A DNA stretch of 30,847 nt from Candidatus Thioglobus vulcanius (GCA_910595855.1 CAJVCJ010000045.1:1-30847), one strand, 5' to 3'; shown: positions 7,925 through 16,776, counted from the stretch's first letter. Notes: generated from the letters alone by a model not told the origin. Numbers and translations are program-made.

Positions 7925-8773
7925 ATGAGTTGGCTAGAAAAAATCTTACCCTCGATTACCAATGTTGTTAAAAAAAATATCCCAGAAGGCTTATGGAGTA
8001 AGTGCCCAAAGTGTGATGCAACCATTTACACCGAAGAGCTAAAAAGCACAACGTATGTTTGTCCTAAGTGTGATTACCACATGCGAATTTCTGCAAGAGT
8101 TCGAATTGAGAGTTTTTTAGATGAAGCAGGCCAAGAAGAGCTCGCTGCTAATTTAGAGGCTGTTGATCCGCTTACGTTTAAAGATCAAAAAAAATACAAA
8201 GATCGTTATTCTCAAGCGCAAAAAACCACTGGTGAGAAAGACGCATTAATTGTTAAAACTGGAACATTAAATGGCTTGAAAGTTGTTGTTGCAGCTTTTG
8301 AGTTTAAGTTTATGGGTGGTTCAATGGGCTCTGTTGTGGGCGAAAAATTTGTTCGCGCAGCAAAATACAGTCTTGAAACTGGCGCCCCGCTAATCTGTTT
8401 TTCAGCATCAGGCGGTGCTCGCATGCAGGAGGGTTTGTTCTCGCTTATGCAAATGGGAAAAACATCACTCATGGTTAAATTATTAAGTGACAAAAAAGTT
8501 CCATTTATCTCAATTTTGACAGATCCAACCATGGGCGGTGTGTCAGCTAGTTTTGCTATGTTGGGTGATATTCATATTGCTGAACCTAACGCCTTAATCG
8601 GTTTTGCAGGCCCTCGTGTGGTTGAGCAAACGGTACGCGAAGAATTGCCTGAAGGCTTTCAACGTAGTGAATTTTTGCTTGAAAAAGGCGCAATTGATAT
8701 GATTGTTCATCGCCACGATTTACGTCAGCAGGTACATACAATATTAAGCGCTTGTACGTTTAATAATGGCTAG
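7925..8773 (+). CDS. accD: Acetyl-CoA carboxylase carboxyltransferase beta subunit
   Basis: With AccA it forms the carboxyltransferase that moves CO2 from carboxybiotin to acetyl-CoA, giving malonyl-CoA for fatty acid synthesis. The N-terminal zinc ribbon is complete: C27-x2-C30 and C46-x2-C49. The crotonase-type core has the SASGGARMQEG segment and the MGGVSASFA segment expected for AccD. A Shine-Dalgarno AAGGA (7913-7917) sits seven bases before the ATG, one of the clearer ones in this region. The end overlaps the start of fkpB by eight bases. Length 282 residues is slightly short of the 304 in E. coli but normal for the family. Confidence 0.98.
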   Translation: MSWLEKILPSITNVVKKNIPEGLWSKCPKCDATIYTEELKSTTYVCPKCDYHMRISARVRIESFLDEAGQEELAANLEAVDPLTFKDQKKYKDRYSQAQKTTGEKDALIVKTGTLNGLKVVVAAFEFKFMGGSMGSVVGEKFVRAAKYSLETGAPLICFSASGGARMQEGLFSLMQMGKTSLMVKLLSDKKVPFISILTDPTMGGVSASFAMLGDIHIAEPNALIGFAGPRVVEQTVREELPEGFQRSEFLLEKGAIDMIVHRHDLRQQVHTILSACTFNNG

Positions 8774-9176
8774 CTACAAAATTCACTATAAATTAAGCCA
8801 TGCAAATGGCACGTTGGTTGATGAAGCTTGGGATGAGCCACTATTGTTTGAAATTGGCGATGGTCAGCTTGACCCTTGTTTAGAGCAATGCGTGCTTGAT
8901 GCTAAACTTGGTGAATTACAAACCTTTCTTTTGAGCTCTTCTGAAGCCTTTGGTGATAACTTTGATGAGGCTTTTCAAGTTATGCAGCGCAGTGACTTTC
9001 CAGCCGACATTAAATTAGAGCTAGATGCAGCAGTGGAATTTAACACACCCGCAGGTGATGCTTATGTAGGCTGTATAGATAGTATTGATGGCGAAGCAAT
9101 TAGGGTTAATTTTAATCACCCATTGGCTGGTGCTGATGTGTCATTTCAAGTTCAAGTTCTGAATATTAATCAATGA
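8766..9176 (+). CDS. fkpB: FKBP-type peptidyl-prolyl isomerase, SlpA/FkpB type
   Basis: Small cytosolic FKBP-fold prolyl isomerase and chaperone, 136 residues. The N-terminal strand Y-K-I-H-Y-K-L with a D-E-A loop, the FEIGDGQLDPCLE segment (residues 28-40) and the C-terminal FNHPLAG motif near 116-122 define the SlpA/FkpB group with its inserted flap domain. The order fkpB then ispH is the same as in E. coli, which supports the call. The ATG lies inside the accD end, and its stop overlaps the ispH start as ATGA, so all three are likely coupled in translation. Confidence 0.93.
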   Translation: MASYKIHYKLSHANGTLVDEAWDEPLLFEIGDGQLDPCLEQCVLDAKLGELQTFLLSSSEAFGDNFDEAFQVMQRSDFPADIKLELDAAVEFNTPAGDAYVGCIDSIDGEAIRVNFNHPLAGADVSFQVQVLNINQ

Positions 9177-10099
9177 AAATATTGTTAGCTAATCCTCGTG
9201 GTTTTTGCGCAGGTGTTGATCGTGCTATTGAAATTGTTGAGCGCGCACTCACAAAACATGGCAAGCCAGTCTACGTACGCAATGAAGTTGTACATAATAA
9301 ATTCGTTGTTAATGACCTCAGGTCTAAAGGCGCTATTTTTGTTAAAGACATTGATGAAGTGCCTAACAATCAAGTTGTTATTTTTAGTGCACACGGTGTT
9401 TCTCAGTTAGTTAGAAAACAAGCTAAAGAACTTGATTCAACTATCTATGATGCCACTTGTCCATTAGTAACCAAGGTACATAAAGAAGTAGCACGTAAGC
9501 AAAAACAAAATGCACAGGTTATTTTAATTGGTCACAAAGGTCATCCTGAAGTGGAAGGCACATTAGGCCAAAGCCACAAAGGTGTAAAGGTTGCATTGGT
9601 TGAAGATGCTTCAGACATTGAGAAGTTGAAGATTTCTGCTGAAACTAATATTTCTTACACCACACAAACAACCCTATCAGTTGATGATACGCGCCATATT
9701 GTTAACAAACTCAAGCAAAAATTTCCCAACATTCAGGCACCAAAAAAAGATGATATTTGTTATGCCACTCAAAATCGTCAGGATGCCGTTAAGACGCTAA
9801 TACAATCATCAGAAGTATTGTTGGTGCTAGGCTCTAGTAATTCCTCAAACTCAAATCGACTAAGAGAAATTGCTGAAAAAATAAATATCCCTGCTTATTT
9901 GATTGATGGTGCGGATGAAATCAATCCAAATTGGCTTAGTGACGTCAAAACGATTGGCGTTACAGCAGGTGCTTCGGCGCCAGAAATATTAGTGCAAGAG
10001 GTGGTTGATTATTTATATGACCACGGCGCAACTGAAGTAGAAGAAATTAGTGGCACAGAAGAAAATGTACATTTCCCTGTGCCAGAAGAATTAAGATGA
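9173..10099 (+). CDS. ispH: 4-hydroxy-3-methylbut-2-enyl diphosphate reductase
   Basis: Last enzyme of the MEP isoprenoid pathway, reducing HMBPP to IPP and DMAPP with an iron-sulfur cluster. The three cluster cysteines are C12 (NPRGFCAGV), C96 (DATCPLV) and C196 (DDICYATQ). Substrate-binding H41, H74 and H124 and the catalytic E126 (GHPEVEG) are all present. Length 308 residues is close to the 316 of E. coli IspH. It begins inside the fkpB stop codon (ATGA) and is the last gene of the tight run that starts with hemE; 58 bases then precede the kinase gene. Confidence 0.98.
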   Translation: MKILLANPRGFCAGVDRAIEIVERALTKHGKPVYVRNEVVHNKFVVNDLRSKGAIFVKDIDEVPNNQVVIFSAHGVSQLVRKQAKELDSTIYDATCPLVTKVHKEVARKQKQNAQVILIGHKGHPEVEGTLGQSHKGVKVALVEDASDIEKLKISAETNISYTTQTTLSVDDTRHIVNKLKQKFPNIQAPKKDDICYATQNRQDAVKTLIQSSEVLLVLGSSNSSNSNRLREIAEKINIPAYLIDGADEINPNWLSDVKTIGVTAGASAPEILVQEVVDYLYDHGATEVEEISGTEENVHFPVPEELR

Positions 10100-10157
10100 T
10101 AAAACTAAACTCGAGAAGCCTCGGCTTACTTGACAATAAAAAAAGGAAATAAACAAC

Positions 10158-11099
10158 ATGTCTAAAACAGCGCTAATTTGCGGATCATACGCTTTTGACT
10201 CAATTATGGTTTTTCAAGATCAGTTTAAGAACCACATCTTGCCAGACAAAGTTCATATGCTCAATGTGTCATTTTTAGTGCCAACCATGCGCAAAGAATT
10301 CGGTGGTTGTGGTGGTAATATTGCATACAATTTACACTTGTTGGGTGCAAATTCTATTCCAATGGCTACCGTGGGTGAGGATTTCACTCCATATATGAAT
10401 TGGATGGAGTCTCATCATATGAATACCACACATATGAAAGTTGTTAAAGGTAGTTATACAGGTCAAGCATTCATTACCACAGATATGGACGATAACCAAA
10501 TTACCGCATTTCATCCAGGTGCAATGAGCAACTCTCATGAAAATAAGGTTAGCGATGTGAGTGTGGCAGATATTGGTATCGTTTCTCCAGATGGGCGAGA
10601 CGGAATGATTGAGCATGCCAAACAATTTTCAGAGGCGAAAATTCCTTTTATTTTTGATCCTGGCCAAGGCATGCCAATGTTTTCAGGTGAAGAGCTGATT
10701 ACATTCGTTGAACAGGCTACTTATGTCGCTGTTAATGATTATGAATCGCAAATGCTACAAGATAAAACCGGCCTAGATTTAACAACTATCGCTTCAATGG
10801 TAGAGACGTTAATTATTACCAAAGGTAGTGAAGGTTCTGAAATTCATACAGCTGGTGATGTGATACAAATTGCACCTGCTAAAGCCCAGTCAACCCAAGA
10901 TCCGACCGGCTGTGGTGATGCGTATCGCGCAGGTTTGTTATATGGCATCATGAATGAAATGGATTGGAGGACAACTGGCCAATTAGCAGGTCTTTTGGGT
11001 GCGATTAAGATTGCTCACTTAGGAACTCAAAACCATTCTTTTGATATTGATAGCATTGAAAAGCTTTATAAAAAGAGCTATGAAGAGCCATTATTGTAA
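10158..11099 (+). CDS. PfkB-family kinase, probably adenosine kinase
   Basis: A 313-residue ribokinase/PfkB-family sugar or nucleoside kinase, cytosolic. The GGCGGN substrate loop is at 49-54 and the C-terminal signature DPTGCGDAYRAG begins at D248, with D254 as the catalytic base. The GCGD variant instead of the common GAGD, and the overall spacing, resemble bacterial adenosine-kinase-like members. That would make it a purine-salvage enzyme converting adenosine to AMP. The exact substrate cannot be proven from sequence; ribokinase or another nucleoside kinase remains possible. An AAGGA-type Shine-Dalgarno (about 10143-10148) lies ten bases upstream of the ATG. The stop codon overlaps the -35 of the next promoter. 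Confidence 0.82.
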   Translation: MSKTALICGSYAFDSIMVFQDQFKNHILPDKVHMLNVSFLVPTMRKEFGGCGGNIAYNLHLLGANSIPMATVGEDFTPYMNWMESHHMNTTHMKVVKGSYTGQAFITTDMDDNQITAFHPGAMSNSHENKVSDVSVADIGIVSPDGRDGMIEHAKQFSEAKIPFIFDPGQGMPMFSGEELITFVEQATYVAVNDYESQMLQDKTGLDLTTIASMVETLIITKGSEGSEIHTAGDVIQIAPAKAQSTQDPTGCGDAYRAGLLYGIMNEMDWRTTGQLAGLLGAIKIAHLGTQNHSFDIDSIEKLYKKSYEEPLL

Positions 11100-11122
11100 A
11101 TTAATGACAAATAGACTATAAT
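11094..11122 (+). promoter_or_regulatory. Predicted sigma70 promoter of the small winged-helix gene
   Basis: TTGTAA (11094-11099) and a perfect TATAAT (11117-11122) are 17 bases apart. The same -35 hexamer and spacing occur upstream of the copper ATPase gene. The -35 overlaps the stop codon of the kinase. Transcription would start near 11129, leaving a leader of about 33 bases that contains the G-rich ribosome-binding site. Confidence 0.6.
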
Positions 11123-11145
11123 GTTAAGTGATTAGTAAATATACC

Positions 11146-11158
11146 TGAGGGGGGAAAA
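11146..11158 (+). promoter_or_regulatory. Unusually G-rich Shine-Dalgarno
   Basis: The stretch GAGGGGGGAAAAG sits a few bases before the ATG at 11162. It contains a run of six G in an otherwise AT-rich neighbourhood where most genes lack any clear Shine-Dalgarno. It predicts high translation of the small protein, or a site for control of translation. Confidence 0.7.
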
Positions 11159-11161
11159 GAC

Positions 11162-11443
11162 ATGAAAGTATTAGCCAAATTATTTGAATTACGACGTTCA
11201 TTAGATACGTATGAACGTGAGATGGGGTTTGATCAACTATCAGAAGTTGAAAAATCAGTATTAGAGTTTGTTATGCATAGTAAAGACGCTAATATTACCA
11301 AAATCACTAAAGACCAATATTTCGCAAAATATTCGTTATCAACTATTAAGAGAGCTGTAGGCGTATTGTTAACTGAAAATATTATCACTGCAACTCAGTC
11401 TAACGTTGATAAGCGTGCTATGGTTCTAGAATACAATAAGTAG
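11162..11443 (+). CDS. Small winged-helix DNA-binding protein (MarR-like)
   Basis: A 93-residue protein with a charged N-terminal helix (about 5-22) and a probable winged helix-turn-helix over residues 26-91. The segment S58-L59-S60-T61-I62-K63-R64 looks like a recognition helix start, and I75 to Y91, with DKR at 83-85, like the MarR-type wing. It is shorter than normal MarR proteins (about 140 residues) and lacks their C-terminal dimer helices. It has its own promoter and a very strong ribosome-binding site, implying abundant expression. It lies 118 bases before the three MASE1-like membrane protein genes, which it might regulate, but nothing shows that directly. The family is not certain. 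Confidence 0.7.
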   Translation: MKVLAKLFELRRSLDTYEREMGFDQLSEVEKSVLEFVMHSKDANITKITKDQYFAKYSLSTIKRAVGVLLTENIITATQSNVDKRAMVLEYNK

Positions 11444-11561
11444 TAAAAGATCTTCACTGTTAAACAATAGTAATAAAATTATTGAATGTAATAATTTGAG
11501 CTATTAAACTAAGGCATACCATAATATACTCACCTTTAAGTAGGGTGTAAAATTAAAAACT

Positions 11562-12116
11562 ATGGAATCATACAAAGAACTTGTTACTAACAATCTGATC
11601 GCATTTGCAGCAGTTTTTCTTGCTTCTATAGCAATGATTAATTTATCAGGCTATGATGTTGAAGTGGGAACATATCTGTACCTACCGATCGGTGCCAAAA
11701 TTTTAGTATTTCTGCTATTTGGTAGACAGGTATTGCTTGGTGTTATCGCCAGTTGTGTGTTTTGTGGAGTTGTGTTGTTTGACTCTTGGGGTGGAAACAT
11801 AGTATTTGGCGCTATTGGTGCAATGTTTGGTGCAATAATTCCATTAATATCTATCTGGATTTTAGAAAAATTAAAATTGGCTAATTATTCCGAATTTAAG
11901 AATATTAATTTCAGACATATTTTATTTCTGATCTTCTTCACTGCAATACTGCATTCACTAAGTCGATTTTTCATCTACGCCAAGAGCGCAGTGTTTACTA
12001 TCAATCCAGTTGACTTCCTTTCACATTATATCGTAGGGGATATAATTGGCGGGATTGTGGTGATATGGACAATACTGAAAGTATTGCCTTATGTTGTGTC
12101 GGCAGCAAAAGCATAG
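11562..12116 (+). CDS. MASE1-like small integral membrane protein (copy 1 of 3)
   Basis: A 184-residue protein with about six predicted membrane helices (roughly 10-28, 38-54, 56-73, 78-101, 118-138, 151-177). The YLPIGAKIL...LLFG segment (40-54) and the late YIVGDIIGG (156-164) recall the MASE1 sensory membrane domain. MASE1 is normally the N-terminal input of kinases and cyclic-di-GMP enzymes and is larger; here nothing follows it. The same two motifs recur in the third gene and, in weaker form, in the second. The polar patch N-F-R-H-I-L-F-L-I near 116-124 is also shared. No transport or catalytic motif is visible. Function is unknown; the MASE1 relation is inferred from pattern only. Confidence 0.75.
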   Translation: MESYKELVTNNLIAFAAVFLASIAMINLSGYDVEVGTYLYLPIGAKILVFLLFGRQVLLGVIASCVFCGVVLFDSWGGNIVFGAIGAMFGAIIPLISIWILEKLKLANYSEFKNINFRHILFLIFFTAILHSLSRFFIYAKSAVFTINPVDFLSHYIVGDIIGGIVVIWTILKVLPYVVSAAKA

Positions 12117-12200
12117 AAACTTAAGGTTCGTTATTAGCTTAAGGTAGAATGACTAACCTATCCTCATATTATCGCCAGTTGCGTAATTAATTTAATTAGA

Positions 12201-12761
12201 ATGACAAGTATTTTTCAAAAACAGTTAATAGGGCATGGTATTACATTTTCAATAATTGTACTGTTTGCTTATGTAACATTCTTATTCAAAAGCCAGTGGG
12301 AAGTTAATTATGATCTAGTTGGCGGTGCCGCTCTCTTGTCCTATATTCTATTTAATCTCCGCGTGATGCCTACTGCTGCCGTTGCAATTATTGTTAGTAT
12401 TCTAATATTTAAACAGGCTGGCATCTTTAATATAGAATCGGTAATGTTCATTTCTATATGTACTATTGGACCTGCAATAGCTTTATATATAATGTCTTCC
12501 TTTAAAGAATTTAATATTACATCCATCAGATCCATCAGTTTCAAACAGATATTATTATTATCCATCGTTCAAGCGACTTTTTGTTCGATTTTTAAACTTT
12601 CTAAGTCCATAACTATAACTGGCAATATTGAGCGGTCCGACATAGCTAATTATTTTATGCATATATTTACAGTAGACGCACTAGGAACTTTAGTCATAGT
12701 TTATTTTGCGATTAAAATTATTCCGTTTTTTATTAATTTGAAATCAACTCAATCTACATAA
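12201..12761 (+). CDS. MASE1-like small integral membrane protein, diverged (copy 2 of 3)
   Basis: A 186-residue, multi-helix membrane protein that aligns with its two neighbours over the whole length but has diverged most. The PIGA motif is reduced to L-V-G-G-A-A-L-L-S-Y near 39-48, followed by F-N-L-R-V-M-P. The late motif is VDALGTLV (158-165), then I-K-I-I-P-F as in copy 1. The patch S-F-K-Q-I-L-L-L-S at 113-121 corresponds to N-F-R-H-I-L in copy 1. It lies 84 bases after copy 1, with a weak start context and no real Shine-Dalgarno. It may be under relaxed constraint yet keeps an open frame. Function unknown. Confidence 0.7.
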   Translation: MTSIFQKQLIGHGITFSIIVLFAYVTFLFKSQWEVNYDLVGGAALLSYILFNLRVMPTAAVAIIVSILIFKQAGIFNIESVMFISICTIGPAIALYIMSSFKEFNITSIRSISFKQILLLSIVQATFCSIFKLSKSITITGNIERSDIANYFMHIFTVDALGTLVIVYFAIKIIPFFINLKSTQST

Positions 12762-12810
12762 TAATAAATAAATCTATACATCCAATTTATATATAAAGAC
12801 ACACTGAATT

Positions 12811-13356
12811 ATGAATATAAAACAATTTATCTTTTACAACTTAATCGCGCTAGTTATGCTGGTGGCTGCCAGATTTCTGTCTTTTCCGTTTGATGAGGCA
12901 ACTTCAGATTTAGGTAATCTTTTTTGGTTTCCAATTGGTGCAGCAATTTTATCGTATCTTCTATTTGGCTTTAAAGTGTTTCCCGGTGTATTGCTAGGCT
13001 ATATTATTGCTGAGATTGTTATTGAGGGTGGTATGTTTGACATCACTCAGCGTGAAGTGTTAAAACGTACGGCAAGCGCTTTAGCACCAATAGCTTCTAT
13101 TAGTATTATGCGCATATTTACCTTATCGAATTTCTTTGATGATGAAAAAATAAACCCAGGTCATATTGTTTTCTTGATATTTTTATCGGCAATCATTAGC
13201 ACCTTGTTAAAAGCCTTGCTAATTGACAATCAATTGCCAACTCTAGATAGTTACATCACCACTTATTTAATTGGAGACATGATAGGCGGCATGATCTTTA
13301 TCTATGTGGGCATTAAAGCTTTCTCTAAATTATTTGCTAAAAATAAGTTAATTTAG
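12811..13356 (+). CDS. MASE1-like small integral membrane protein (copy 3 of 3)
   Basis: A 181-residue membrane protein with about six helices. FWFPIGAAIL (38-47), then LLFG and F-P-G-V-L-L-G, is the closest of the three to the MASE1 pattern. The late LIGDMIGG (153-160) matches YIVGDIIGG of copy 1. The polar segment N-P-G-H-I-V-F-L-I (115-123) matches its neighbours. It begins 49 bases after copy 2, and its last nine bases overlap the end of mfd on the other strand. No terminator is visible at this convergent junction. The three genes probably arose by tandem duplication. Function unknown. Confidence 0.75.
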   Translation: MNIKQFIFYNLIALVMLVAARFLSFPFDEATSDLGNLFWFPIGAAILSYLLFGFKVFPGVLLGYIIAEIVIEGGMFDITQREVLKRTASALAPIASISIMRIFTLSNFFDDEKINPGHIVFLIFLSAIISTLLKALLIDNQLPTLDSYITTYLIGDMIGGMIFIYVGIKAFSKLFAKNKLI

Positions 13357-16300
13357 ATTTTTTAGTAAATTTTCAACCAATTCAATACGTCTGATATCTT
13401 CAGGCATAGTTTCTTTCACAATTAACTGATTTTGACCCTTGAGTTGGTAGTTTTTAGGCTGTTTTTGAATCAAACGAATGATGTTGATCGGTTCTATGGT
13501 GTTTTTAGTGCCAAATGTGATGATGGCTTTATCGTCATATAGGCTAATTTCATCAATTCCAATTTGTTCACAAAAAAGTTTCAGACGAGTATTGGCAAAT
13601 AAATGTTTGGTGGAGTCTGGCAGCAATCCAAATCGATCAATCATTTCAATTTGTAACTCTTTAAGCTCATTGTTATTTTTACAGCTAGAAATTCGCTTAT
13701 ACAATACCAAACGCTCATGCACATCCTCTAGGTAAGTTTGTGGAATGATAGATGGCAGTCCACAATCAATATGGATTTCATGATTAATCGGATCATCAAG
13801 ATCAATTTTACGTCCTTGACGCATTGCATCAATCGTACGCTTGAGTAAATCATGATAAAGATTAAAGCCAATTTCACTAATTTTTCCTGATTGATTGTCC
13901 CCAAGTAAATCACCCGCACCACGAATTTCCAAATCATGATTGGCAAGCATAAAGCCCGAACCAAGCTCTTCTAAAGATTCGATAGCATCTAGTCGCTTTT
14001 TCGCATCTTTTGATAAGGATTGATGTGACTTAACAATTAAGTAAGCGTAGGCTCGATGATGAGATCTACCAACACGACCACGTAATTGGTGTAATTGTGC
14101 AAGGCCAAAATTCTGCGCATTATTAATAATAATTGTGTTGGCATTTGGAATATCAATACCTGTTTCGATAATAGTCGTACACACCAAAACTTGAAAACGA
14201 GCGTGATAAAAATCACTCATAATATGCTCTAACTCACGAGTTGGCATTTGTCCATGGGCAATACGCACATGAACATTTGGCATAAGCTCCTTAAGGGATT
14301 CAGCCATGTTGTCAATTGAGTCAATATCATTGTGTACAACAAATATTTGCCCACCTCGATGTAGCTCTCGGTTACAGGCCTCTTGAATATTGTTGTCTTG
14401 CCATTCTTGCACAAAGGTTTGAATTGCGCTACGCTTAGCTGGCGGCGTGGCAATAATCGAAAGCTCTCGCAAAGAGCCGAGCGCCATATTAAGCGTTCTT
14501 GGAATAGGTGTCGCTGTCATGGTTAAGATGTCACTTTGGCCACGAATTTTTTTCAATGCCTCTTTTTGTTTCACACCAAAACGGTGCTCTTCATCAATGA
14601 TCACCAATCCCAGCTCTTTATATTTAATGCTACCTTGAATAATCTTGTGCGTACCAATGACGATGTCAATTTTTCCGGTATTGAGTTTTTCAATAATAAT
14701 TTTTTGTTCTTTTGGTGTTTGAAAGCGTGATAACGCTGCAATTTCAACCGGATAATCAATAAATCGATCAACAAAAGATTGGTGATGCTGGTTTGCCAAC
14801 AAGGTGGTTGGCACTAAAATGGCCACCTGTTTACCTGCATCTACTGCAATAAAGGCCGCGCGCATTGCAATTTCGGTTTTTCCAAAGCCAACATCACCAC
14901 AAACTAATCGATCCATTGGCTTGTGTGAGCGCATATCTGCAACTACCTCACCCATGGTTTTAAGCTGATCAGGTGTTTCTTCAAATGGAAAGCTAGCAAC
15001 AAAAGAAGAGTACGCATCGCTTGGCTCTGGAAAGGCGAAGCCAGTTTGTGATTCTCGTTTGGCGTAGATTTCTAGTAGCTCTGCCGCCACATCATGCAAA
15101 GCTTCGCCAGCTTTCTTTTTGGCCTTGCTCCATTGTGGAGTGCCAAGTTTATGTAGCGGTGCACTGTCAGGCGAAGCGCCTGAGTAGCGAGAAATTAAAT
15201 TTAGCGATGTCATTGGTACCATGAGTTTGGCGCCACCAGCATATTCAAGTTGTAGATAATCTTGAGACAAGCCATCATAAGTTTGAGTTTTTAGACCTAA
15301 GTAACGTCCTACACCGTAATTTTCATGAACAATTGGGTCACCTTGTTTGATCTCAACCAAGCTTTTGATCGCCTCATCAAAATCTTTATGTTTGGCTCGA
15401 CGCCTGCGTTGTTGTTGAACAACATCTTGCCCAAACAGATTTTCTTCGGTAATAATGGCTATATCATCGCTAAGTAAGCCTTGTGATAGCGTTTGATTGG
15501 TGATGCTAAGTTGGTGATCAGCTTTTAGAAAACGTTGCCAATTGGGTGTTGCTTGAGCTTCTAGATTATGGCCTGACAGTAATTCTTCCAGAATGGTTTG
15601 TCGACCTTGAGATTGACAAACAATGAGTACTCTATTTTTAAATCGAGCAACAAAAGCTGATAATTTGGCTAATGGGTTCTTTGCCTGTGGGTCAATTCGA
15701 AGTGGCGGTAATAATTTTGAACTAAAATTAATGTTGCCATTTTTATCTTCTAACTTGGAGTGACTAATAACAATTTGTGACTGCTGCTTAATGGCAGAAA
15801 ATAAATGCTCTTTGCTTAAAAATACTTGGCCAATCTCTAATGGTTGACGATCAAGATCTTGTTTGGCATGATCAAAGCGAGATTGAATGCTAGCGTAAGT
15901 TTGTTCAACCTGTTCACTAAAGCCCGTAGCGGTAGCAATGGTGATTGTATTGGGTAAATACTCAAACAATGTATTTGTCGAGCTAAAAAATAACGGTAAA
16001 TAGAATTCAATACCACCAGGTAATCGACCTTCGCTAATTTCAGTATAGATGAAGTCTTGCCTGGCAAATGCTTGGTCATAATTGCGTTTGAATAATTCAA
16101 TACTTGGCTCATCTGTGGCGAACTCACGCGCTGGCAATAAAGAAATTTTCTTGACTTGAGTCTCACTACGCTGGGTTGAGGTATCAAAAGTTCGAATGGT
16201 TTCTACTTCTTGATCAAATAGGTCTAGTCGATAAGGTGATTTAGCACCCATTGGATAAAGATCAATTAACGAGCCTCTGATATTAAATTCACCATGCTCC

Positions 16301-16776
16301 ATAACGGTTGTGACACGGTTATAGCCAATTTTTAATAATTTTTCACTAAATTTATTAATTTCAAGTTGATCTCCAACATTGATATTAAAGCTATATTTTT
16401 CACTAAACTCAATTGGACATAGACGTGAAAACAACGTCTCAAGCGTTGTAATAACAATACCGTTATTGAGTTTTCTTAATTTGGATAGCGTACTTAAGCG
16501 CTTTGAGGTGATATCTGGATGTGGGGAAAATTTATCATAAGCCAGCACCTCCCAGTTGTCAAAGGTAAGGATGTCTAATTCATGATTGTAAAAATTTAAC
16601 GAATTATAAAGACTATTTAGATGGGTGATATCATCAGCAATAAGCAAAACAACCTTGGATTGTTGTTGCACATATTCGATTAATGCCAGGGCATCAGCAC
16701 TACCGTACAAAGATCCCCAATAAGTTTTTCGGCCTGAATTTGAAGCGCTAACTTCGTCAGGATATAGATAGGCCAT
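13348..16776 (-). CDS. mfd: Transcription-repair coupling factor Mfd
   Basis: A 1142-residue DNA translocase that removes RNA polymerase stalled at lesions and recruits UvrA. The order is as expected: an N-terminal UvrB-like region, the RNA-polymerase-interacting domain around the IVHENYGVGRYLG segment, and RecG-like helicase domains. Walker A GDVGFGKT is at 627-634 and Walker B DEEH at 728-731. The QLRGRVGRS segment (motif VI) and a C-terminal TRCF domain follow. Length matches the E. coli protein (1148). It begins four bases after maf, with no Shine-Dalgarno, so the two are probably cotranscribed. It converges with the third MASE1-like gene, overlapping it by nine bases. Confidence 0.98.
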   Translation of the reverse strand: MAYLYPDEVSASNSGRKTYWGSLYGSADALALIEYVQQQSKVVLLIADDITHLNSLYNSLNFYNHELDILTFDNWEVLAYDKFSPHPDITSKRLSTLSKLRKLNNGIVITTLETLFSRLCPIEFSEKYSFNINVGDQLEINKFSEKLLKIGYNRVTTVMEHGEFNIRGSLIDLYPMGAKSPYRLDLFDQEVETIRTFDTSTQRSETQVKKISLLPAREFATDEPSIELFKRNYDQAFARQDFIYTEISEGRLPGGIEFYLPLFFSSTNTLFEYLPNTITIATATGFSEQVEQTYASIQSRFDHAKQDLDRQPLEIGQVFLSKEHLFSAIKQQSQIVISHSKLEDKNGNINFSSKLLPPLRIDPQAKNPLAKLSAFVARFKNRVLIVCQSQGRQTILEELLSGHNLEAQATPNWQRFLKADHQLSITNQTLSQGLLSDDIAIITEENLFGQDVVQQQRRRRAKHKDFDEAIKSLVEIKQGDPIVHENYGVGRYLGLKTQTYDGLSQDYLQLEYAGGAKLMVPMTSLNLISRYSGASPDSAPLHKLGTPQWSKAKKKAGEALHDVAAELLEIYAKRESQTGFAFPEPSDAYSSFVASFPFEETPDQLKTMGEVVADMRSHKPMDRLVCGDVGFGKTEIAMRAAFIAVDAGKQVAILVPTTLLANQHHQSFVDRFIDYPVEIAALSRFQTPKEQKIIIEKLNTGKIDIVIGTHKIIQGSIKYKELGLVIIDEEHRFGVKQKEALKKIRGQSDILTMTATPIPRTLNMALGSLRELSIIATPPAKRSAIQTFVQEWQDNNIQEACNRELHRGGQIFVVHNDIDSIDNMAESLKELMPNVHVRIAHGQMPTRELEHIMSDFYHARFQVLVCTTIIETGIDIPNANTIIINNAQNFGLAQLHQLRGRVGRSHHRAYAYLIVKSHQSLSKDAKKRLDAIESLEELGSGFMLANHDLEIRGAGDLLGDNQSGKISEIGFNLYHDLLKRTIDAMRQGRKIDLDDPINHEIHIDCGLPSIIPQTYLEDVHERLVLYKRISSCKNNNELKELQIEMIDRFGLLPDSTKHLFANTRLKLFCEQIGIDEISLYDDKAIITFGTKNTIEPINIIRLIQKQPKNYQLKGQNQLIVKETMPEDIRRIELVENLLKNLN

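Noticed and set aside
10109..10128. Short inverted repeat AAGCC-TC-GGCTT between ispH and the kinase gene
   Set aside because: A five-base stem with a two-base loop cannot form as drawn and no T run follows, so it is not a credible terminator.
11455..11500. AT-rich inverted repeats (CAATA...TATTG) in the gap after the small winged-helix gene
   Set aside because: The stem is weak, of A and T only, without a following T run; not enough to call a terminator or operator.
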